18,633 nt of DNA from Patescibacteria group bacterium. Its GTDB lineage: Bacteria > Patescibacteriota > Minisyncoccia > Phycocordibacterales > PALSA-1337. The stretch lies in assembly GCA_004298345.1 (NCBI GenBank), contig SCTV01000021.1:1-18633 (forward strand). Reading direction: 5' to 3'. Positions 14,184 through 18,633 of the stretch are shown here, piece after piece. Below the pieces are notes generated by a model, which was not told the origin of the DNA, ran no database searches, and worked only from the letters and a program-made list of their open reading frames with translations. Each line of letters opens with the position of its first letter. Positions within the stretch are counted from its first letter, which is position 1. A program made the translations under genes and the position numbers.

Positions 14184-14345
14184 GTATTTCCCTAGAAAAG
14201 AGCACGAGTATTTCTTTGGTAAGAAATCTCTCAAGTCTCAGCTACCCGCTTCCGAAGTCTCTTTTCTAGGGGAATACTATGCCCACGGTAACACAGTGGT
14301 AAAAAGGACGAGTATTTCTTTGGTAAGAAATACTCAAGTCTCAGC
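14184..14345. repeat. Palindrome and direct-repeat cluster upstream of the rpsS promoter
   Basis: A 39-nt sequence at 14204-14242 is repeated almost exactly at 14308-14345. In the second copy GAGTATTTCTT and AAGAAATACTC form a perfect 11-bp hairpin with a TGGT loop; the first copy has small changes in one arm. The first copy is also enclosed by 19-nt arms (14184-14202 and 14259-14277) that are complementary except for one wobble pair. The cluster begins 8 bp beyond the rpsS -35 box. No gene is seen in 14177-14500. Confidence 0.75.
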
Positions 14346-14354
14346 ACCCTGCTT

Positions 14355-14407
14355 GTGCCGTCCACAGGAAGCCTGTCGGTCTATAGACAGGCACCTGTGG
14401 ACGGCAC
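14355..14407. repeat. Two-part hairpin in the rpsG-rpsS spacer
   Basis: Outer arms of 14 bp (14355-14368 and 14394-14407) and inner arms GCCTGTC/GACAGGC (14371-14377 and 14386-14392) form a nearly continuous stem with small bulges and an 8-nt loop. There is no T-run, so it is not a standard terminator. Confidence 0.75.
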
Positions 14408-14460
14408 ACCTTCTACCGATGTGAACGTCTCTTTTTTTATGATATTGCTCCGTAGTGACG

Positions 14461-14488
14461 CAGGAAATTTTCTACTGAAAATTTCCTG
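14461..14488. repeat. Short perfect hairpin downstream of the rpsG terminator
   Basis: CAGGAAATTTTC (14461-14472) and GAAAATTTCCTG (14477-14488) enclose a TACT loop. The stem resembles that of the hairpin after fusA, which contains GGAATTTTC/GAAAATTCC. It may be a backup end signal for the rpsL-rpsG transcript. Confidence 0.65.
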
Positions 14489-14504
14489 GGGTGAAGAACT
14501 CCAG

Positions 14505-14535
14505 ACAAAAAAACCGCCAAGGGCGGTTTTTTTGT
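14505..14535 (-). terminator. Terminator of rpsL-rpsG
   Basis: Perfect 14-bp arms (14505-14518 and 14522-14535) with a 3-nt loop carry the A-run, CCGCC/GGCGG core and T-run of an intrinsic terminator. The core is nearly the same as that of the rplL terminator at 969-993. Confidence 0.9.
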
Positions 14536-14550
14536 TGGATAGAGCGACAA

Positions 14551-14671
14551 GCCAAGAGGATTTTCCTCACAATTCGAGGCATGGGCGAGTACCGTGACCA
14601 AGATGTACGAATAGTACTTCGCGGGAACGGGCGGAACCCATAACGAAGAAGTGTGAGAAAAAGACCTTGGC
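14551..14671 (-). repeat. Structured 3'-UTR element, copy B (after rpsG)
   Basis: This 121-nt nested inverted repeat starts 2 bp after the rpsG stop codon and is followed by the rpsG terminator. The outer arms begin GCCAAG (14551-14556) and end CTTGGC (14666-14671), with CTCACA/TGTGAG inside. ATGGG/CCCAT and CCGT/ACGG helices lie further in. On the minus strand the blocks CACTTCTTCGTT, TCCCGCGA, GTAC...GTAC, TCTTGGTC and GCCTCGAATTG match copy A at 996-1119, whereas the helices between them differ in sequence. Confidence 0.8.
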
Positions 14672-14673
14672 GA

Positions 14674-15144
14674 CTACCAGGCGAAATGAGCGAAGGCTTT
14701 GTTGGCATCCGCCATCTTATGAGTATTCTCTCTCTTTCGTACTGCTTCTCCTTCATTCTTTGAAGCCGCGATGATTTCATCAGCGAGCTTGATATGTATT
14801 GGAACTCCCTTCTTTGAGCGTGCAGCTTCGATAATCCACTTCATAGAAAGTGCATTGCGTCGTTCTGGTCTGACTTCTACGGGAACCTGGTAGTTGGCAC
14901 CTCCCACTCGTCGTGAGCGTACTTCCATCTGAGGAGCAGTATTTTTGAGTGCAGTGTCAAGAATCTCGAGAGGGTTTGTTACTTTGGTTTTTTCTTTGAT
15001 AACTTCTAGACAGCCGTAGACCGCAGTGCGAGCGGTGTTTTTCTTGCCTCGTTCCATAAGGTAGTTCATAAGCTTAGTCACCTTTTCCGAGTTGTAGACC
15101 GGATCAGCTGGAATTATTCTTTTGTTGTTTATTTTTCTTCGCAT
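14674..15144 (-). CDS. rpsG: 30S ribosomal protein S7
   Basis: S7 starts assembly of the 30S head and lines the mRNA exit. The protein has the standard 156 residues. The beginning MRRKINNKRIIPADPVYNS, the conserved YGCLEVIKEKT-type helix, APQMEVRSRRVGGANYQVP and VRPERRNALSMKW are all typical. The end ADANKAFAHFAW matches the ADANRAFAHFRW pattern. It lies 51 bp after rpsL across an AT-rich spacer. Instead of fusA, as in the classical str operon, a structured 3' element and terminator follow. No Shine-Dalgarno sequence precedes ATG 15144. Confidence 0.98.
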   Translation of the reverse strand: MRRKINNKRIIPADPVYNSEKVTKLMNYLMERGKKNTARTAVYGCLEVIKEKTKVTNPLEILDTALKNTAPQMEVRSRRVGGANYQVPVEVRPERRNALSMKWIIEAARSKKGVPIHIKLADEIIAASKNEGEAVRKRENTHKMADANKAFAHFAW

Positions 15145-15195
15145 GTATTTAAGTAAATTTAAAAGTCAAAATTGAAAATTGAATTCGGGATTAGG

Positions 15196-15615
15196 TTATG
15201 CCTTTGGAGCCTTTGGTCTCTTCATACCGTACTGACTTCGGCCCTTTCGACGGGTTTCTACACCGGTTGAGTCGAGCTTTCCTCGGACTACTTTGTATCG
15301 TAGACCGACGTCCTTTGTCTTTCCGCCTCGGAGAAGCACTACAGAGTGCTCTTGCAATGCGTGACCAATACCTGGAATATACGCAGTAACTTCCATACCA
15401 TTAGTAAGTCGAACTCGGGCAATCTTTCGGATCGCTGAGTTTGGCTTCTTTGGAGTCTTGGTAGTCACCTTGATACACACCCCTCGTTTAAATGGAGAGG
15501 TAAAGAAGTGTGGTCGGTTTTTAATGGTATTAAAACTTCGCATCAAAGCTACTGATCTCGGCTTGCGAGAGGTCTTTGTGCGATTTCTTTTGATGAGTTG
15601 ATTGATTGTTGGCAT
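15196..15615 (-). CDS. rpsL: 30S ribosomal protein S12
   Basis: S12 forms part of the decoding centre and controls accuracy. The 139-residue protein starts MPTINQLIKRNRTKTSRKPR and has the longer N-terminal insert seen in Gram-positive S12. TPKKPNSA (54-61) is intact, as is LQEHSVVLLRGG. The next loop is altered: where nearly all bacteria have KDLPGVRY, this gene reads KDVGLRY (101-107), one residue shorter and without the proline. The bases at about 15295-15321 support this reading with no frameshift. The aspartate that is methylthiolated in some bacteria is kept. It is the first gene of rpsL-rpsG, with a 20-nt leader from the predicted start. Confidence 0.97.
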   Translation of the reverse strand: MPTINQLIKRNRTKTSRKPRSVALMRSFNTIKNRPHFFTSPFKRGVCIKVTTKTPKKPNSAIRKIARVRLTNGMEVTAYIPGIGHALQEHSVVLLRGGKTKDVGLRYKVVRGKLDSTGVETRRKGRSQYGMKRPKAPKA

Positions 15616-15641
15616 ATTTTCTATAACAAACAGTGCTCTGT

Positions 15642-15670
15642 AGTCTACTACCCCTCAAGTAAAAAAGCAA
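15642..15670 (-). promoter_or_regulatory. Promoter for rpsL-rpsG
   Basis: On the minus strand TTGCTT (15665-15670), a 17-bp spacer and TAGACT (15642-15647) predict a start near 15635. The -35 equals that of tuf, and the -10 equals those of fusA and the plus-strand RNA. Confidence 0.75.
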
Positions 15671-15731
15671 GTCCGAATACCATTTCATCATAAAATCTAT
15701 CCAAAATACCCTCCTCTATACTATATATAGA

Positions 15732-18633
15732 CTACTGAGCAGACTCGGTAGTGGTAGTCTCGGCCGGTGCGGGAGCTGGTTCTGGTGTAGAAGCTGACTC
15801 TACTGGCGCAGGCGCAGATTCTAACGAGGTAGTTGTCGGCTCAGGAGGAGTCGTCTCTGTAGTATTTGTAGTGGCGGTAGTTGTTTCTGCTGGTGTCGTA
15901 CTTTCCGTAGTTGGTGAACTCACAGGAGTAGACGCTTCAGAAGAAGCTGGGGTCGTCTCTCCTCCGGCTGGAGCTGTGGTCGTGTCGGTGGAAGCGGTAC
16001 TTGAACTAGATGAGGTAGGAGCAGGTGCCACTGGTGTTGAACTGACCGAAGGTGTTGCACACTCACCGGCTTCGGTAGACATCACTCCATTTGCAACATA
16101 CATACAAACCGGCTGGCCAGTCACTCGGTCGTAGATCGTGATACCGGTCTTACTTACATCATCGGCTTTGATCGTCACATTCTTTGTAGTAATAGCATCG
16201 ACAACGAGCGTCTTGAGCTTTAGCAAATCATGTGTAATTTCAACGCCAAACGAAGCGAGGTAACTCAAGATCGAACCGTTGTTTGCTGATGTACCACCGC
16301 TCGTTTCGAGTGTGGCAACTCGCGCCTCCAGCGCCTCGAGTTTCTTTTGCTGTACTTGGATACCCGCAAGCAAGAAGGTTGAAAACTTGTATACATCAAC
16401 ACCCTTGCCACCAACAGCAAGGACTTCGGTAGGAGCCTCTTCAGCAATCAGTCCTAGTCTGAGAGGATTGTTTGGATTTTCACTATTGTAATGATAGGTT
16501 GCGACATTGATGTCCTTGATCTTGGTCAGGATACCCGCCTCCTCTTCATCAGAAAGATAGCTGATGTCTTTCTTTGCAGTACGGGTAGAAATATTGACGA
16601 ATGAAGTTGCGGCCACATCGCCGAGTACTTGGAGTTTGTAATCTGGAGTACTCGTACCGATACCAATATTGCCGTTTACATCTACTGTCATGAGAGCGGT
16701 CGTGGAAGCATAGCTGTTGGAAATGAATGCCGTGGTTGTGGCGAGTTCTTTTATCGCTTTGACCGCAAGAGAAAGAATGGCAGTAGAGTTGATCGTTCGT
16801 ACCTTGCCATTTTCATCAAACGCCGCGAGTGATGGAGAAACAGCCGCCGCGTTTTCTGCAATAAAGCCCCAGCGGACGGTATTGGTATTGTCGGCATTGT
16901 AAATAAACGACACCGGTTCAAGAGAACGGATGGCATTCACTCCAGAAAGGGTCAGACCGGTAATCGCATGCTTGAATACTTTCGATGATGGAGCACAGGA
17001 ATTGGCGTCTCCTTCAAACACTTCTTTGGTGACAGAATCAATACAAAGTGAACTCTCCGTAGTCACGGCACGAGTAAGTCCAGATAGAGCAACTGACCCC
17101 TCAACACCCAGCGTGGTCCAGAGAGTGCTGGTACCCACGCCGAGAGCACCCTGGCTGACGATCAAGTTACCCCTTCCAACATGGGCGGTATTATCTGCCC
17201 AAACCGTCGGACCGACCTTGTATCCTGCTGTCCATGAGCTTGTAGTATCGGTAAAAGATGTCGAAGTGGTGTCTGCGTAATAGTTGAATGTGTATCCTGT
17301 CTGAGTATCATCTTTCAAAAGACGATATCCTGTCGCTCCGGAAGCAGCTGTCCACGACCAAGAAACATTATAAGTGGTAGGACCAGCACCCGCCTCACTA
17401 TATGTAGCGGTAGCGTACGTTGGAGAGTATATAGTTGTGCCATTTACAATTTTATATGAATAAATATGAACAGTGTGAGTTGTGCCTAATACCGAGTATG
17501 AACCGGCCTCGTCATTTATATGGGTACCGGCAGGATTTGTGGGTGCCGCTACTGTATATGCCGTCTGCCCATCCACCGCAAATTTTACATTTGGAGAAGT
17601 CGTACCGATACCAAAACCGCCAGAGAATGTAGAGGTAGCTGTGGTTGAAGTAGCGGTGAGATTTCTAAATACACCTTCGCCTACTACTGCTAGGGCTGCA
17701 TACGGTGAAGTAGTGCCGATGCCCCAATTTCCTCCGGCGGTAATAACCGAGTTTAAAACAGGAGTTGCGTCGTTGCTATAAATATCCAAGATGTTGGCGG
17801 TTTGCGAACCAGTCGGCTTTAGCGCAAAGGTAATGGCATCGGTAGCGGAGCCAGACACAGAGAGTTTGGCATATGGAGTGGTGGTTCCAATACCAACGCT
17901 CGCGTTAGTCTGACCTAACACCAGACAATTTGAACATCCGACGGTGGCCGATGTACCGATCGCTGTTGCGTTGTTCAATGCGGCTGAACCAGCGTTTGAA
18001 GAAACACCAATAAAAACATTGCTTGATCCGGTGGTGTTAGTGATACCCGCGCTGTAGCCAATACCGACATTGTTCGCGCCGGTAGTGTTGTTACCCAAAG
18101 CAGCTGCAGACGTCCCATCACCACCGACCGCTACGTTTCTTGAACCCGAAGTGTTATTAGTAAGCGTACCGGAACCGACACCGACGTTTCCTGAACCGGT
18201 AGTAACCGCGCCCGCCATTACATAATATCCAACACCGACGTTATTTGATGACGACGCTTGATACAGTGCCTGATTACCGATAGCGACATTGCCATCTCCG
18301 TACCCATTAAAATAGAGGGAGCTTGCGCCCAGCGAAGTATTGTAGCTACCTGCAATATTCGAAACTTGAGAACCATTACCGATGGCGACATTTTGAGTTG
18401 CTCCACCGGCAATATTACCAATAGCACTTGGTCCAATACCTAAATTAGCAATACCTGTCGCAGTGGTGTTGAGCGTCGATGGTCCGGCACCGGCAAAGTA
18501 ATAATTGGCTAATGTTGTCGAAGCAACAATCACATTTGATCCGTTGAATTTATATGCGCCGGTATTCGCGACATCCACCGTATTCGCCGTAGTGTTTACT
18601 TTTCCTATACCTAGGCCGGTGGTAACATACGCT
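15732..18633 (-). CDS. Large surface protein with adhesin-like head repeats and two S74 chaperone domains (5' partial)
   Basis: The frame is open to the right edge, so the N-terminus and any signal peptide are outside the window; 967 codons are visible. A GTG at 18578 is probably not the start because upstream codons continue the same repeat style (TTGLGIGKVNTTANTV). The first 215 or so residues carry repeats of the form NVAIG/NVGVG, as in trimeric adhesin heads. Several GIGTTSPYAALAV-type units and a fibronectin-like region follow. Two segments resemble the S74 intramolecular chaperone of phage tail fibres. The first has SSKVFKHAI then SLEPVSFIYN and WGFIAENAA. The second has STRTAKKDI then RLGLIAEEAP and a coiled coil (QQKKLEALEARVATLE). 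After these come GITIYDRVTGQPVCMYVANG and a Ser/Thr/Pro-rich tail of about 110 residues. It probably forms a trimeric surface fibre. No terminator is seen before the rpsL promoter. Confidence 0.85.
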   Translation of the reverse strand, partial: AYVTTGLGIGKVNTTANTVDVANTGAYKFNGSNVIVASTTLANYYFAGAGPSTLNTTATGIANLGIGPSAIGNIAGGATQNVAIGNGSQVSNIAGSYNTSLGASSLYFNGYGDGNVAIGNQALYQASSSNNVGVGYYVMAGAVTTGSGNVGVGSGTLTNNTSGSRNVAVGGDGTSAAALGNNTTGANNVGIGYSAGITNTTGSSNVFIGVSSNAGSAALNNATAIGTSATVGCSNCLVLGQTNASVGIGTTTPYAKLSVSGSATDAITFALKPTGSQTANILDIYSNDATPVLNSVITAGGNWGIGTTSPYAALAVVGEGVFRNLTATSTTATSTFSGGFGIGTTSPNVKFAVDGQTAYTVAAPTNPAGTHINDEAGSYSVLGTTHTVHIYSYKIVNGTTIYSPTYATATYSEAGAGPTTYNVSWSWTAASGATGYRLLKDDTQTGYTFNYYADTTSTSFTDTTSSWTAGYKVGPTVWADNTAHVGRGNLIVSQGALGVGTSTLWTTLGVEGSVALSGLTRAVTTESSLCIDSVTKEVFEGDANSCAPSSKVFKHAITGLTLSGVNAIRSLEPVSFIYNADNTNTVRWGFIAENAAAVSPSLAAFDENGKVRTINSTAILSLAVKAIKELATTTAFISNSYASTTALMTVDVNGNIGIGTSTPDYKLQVLGDVAATSFVNISTRTAKKDISYLSDEEEAGILTKIKDINVATYHYNSENPNNPLRLGLIAEEAPTEVLAVGGKGVDVYKFSTFLLAGIQVQQKKLEALEARVATLETSGGTSANNGSILSYLASFGVEITHDLLKLKTLVVDAITTKNVTIKADDVSKTGITIYDRVTGQPVCMYVANGVMSTEAGECATPSVSSTPVAPAPTSSSSSTASTDTTTAPAGGETTPASSEASTPVSSPTTESTTPAETTTATTNTTETTPPEPTTTSLESAPAPVESASTPEPAPAPAETTTTESAQ

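Noticed and set aside
14112..14234. Longer start for rpsS
   Set aside because: It would place the promoter inside the coding region, and S19 begins at the MTRSLKKGPYVDE of ATG 14111.
14184..14407. CRISPR array
   Set aside because: Only two repeat units occur, the spacing is long and each unit is palindromic within other inverted repeats. No cas gene is present.
15751..16134. Plus-strand frame rich in Val/Gly/Ala
   Set aside because: It is the complement of the low-complexity Ser/Thr/Pro tail of the surface protein.

Overview
This window most likely comes from a member of the Patescibacteria (CPR), probably the Parcubacteria/Paceibacteria. That placement is inference from the style of the sequence. 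Ribosomal genes are tightly packed but in a permuted order. Several ribosomal proteins carry Ala/Lys tails. Secreted proteins with phage-tail-like folds flank the cluster. EF-Tu has an unusual switch I, and CGA is the dominant Arg codon. All 23 gene stops visible here are TAA or TAG, and no gene has an in-frame TGA.

All protein genes are on the minus strand, so the window reads from right to left. (1) 18633-15732: a large surface protein, cut by the window edge, with adhesin-like head repeats and two S74-type chaperone domains. (2) 15670-14505: promoter, rpsL, rpsG, a structured 3' element and a terminator. (3) 14488-14184: hairpins and a direct repeat. (4) 14176-10509: promoter and rpsS-rplV-rpsC-rplP-rpmC-rpsQ-rplN-rplX-rplE. 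(5) 10401-10011: a self-contained small gene with its own promoter, Shine-Dalgarno sequence and terminator, and with foreign-looking composition. (6) 10011-7557: fusA with its promoter and a structured 3' region. (7) 7517-3112: promoter and tuf-rpsJ-rplC-rplD-rplW-rplB, ending at a two-way terminator. (8) 3095-2534: on the plus strand, a structured noncoding RNA of about 530 nt with its own promoter and terminator. I could not assign it to a family. (9) 2495-2397: three related hairpins between divergent promoters. (10) 2367-969: promoter, L10-type leader with attenuator, a nested palindrome, rplJ-rplL, a second copy of the 3' element and a terminator. (11) 905-1: a small membrane protein with three helical repeats, then a secreted collar-domain protein cut by the left edge.

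The genes encode much of the translation machinery: decoding-centre protein S12, S7, both main elongation factors, the L7/L12 stalk, and the S10/spc-type proteins. The str operon (rpsL-rpsG-fusA-tuf) is split by the rpsS-rplE block, which normally follows rplB. Almost every gene lacks a Shine-Dalgarno sequence; the foreign-looking small gene is the exception. The best candidates for something undescribed are the plus-strand RNA at 2569-3095 and the paired 3' elements at 996-1119 and 14551-14671. Each of these elements starts right after a stop codon, keeps the same internal-loop sequences inside different helices, and is followed by a near-identical terminator.
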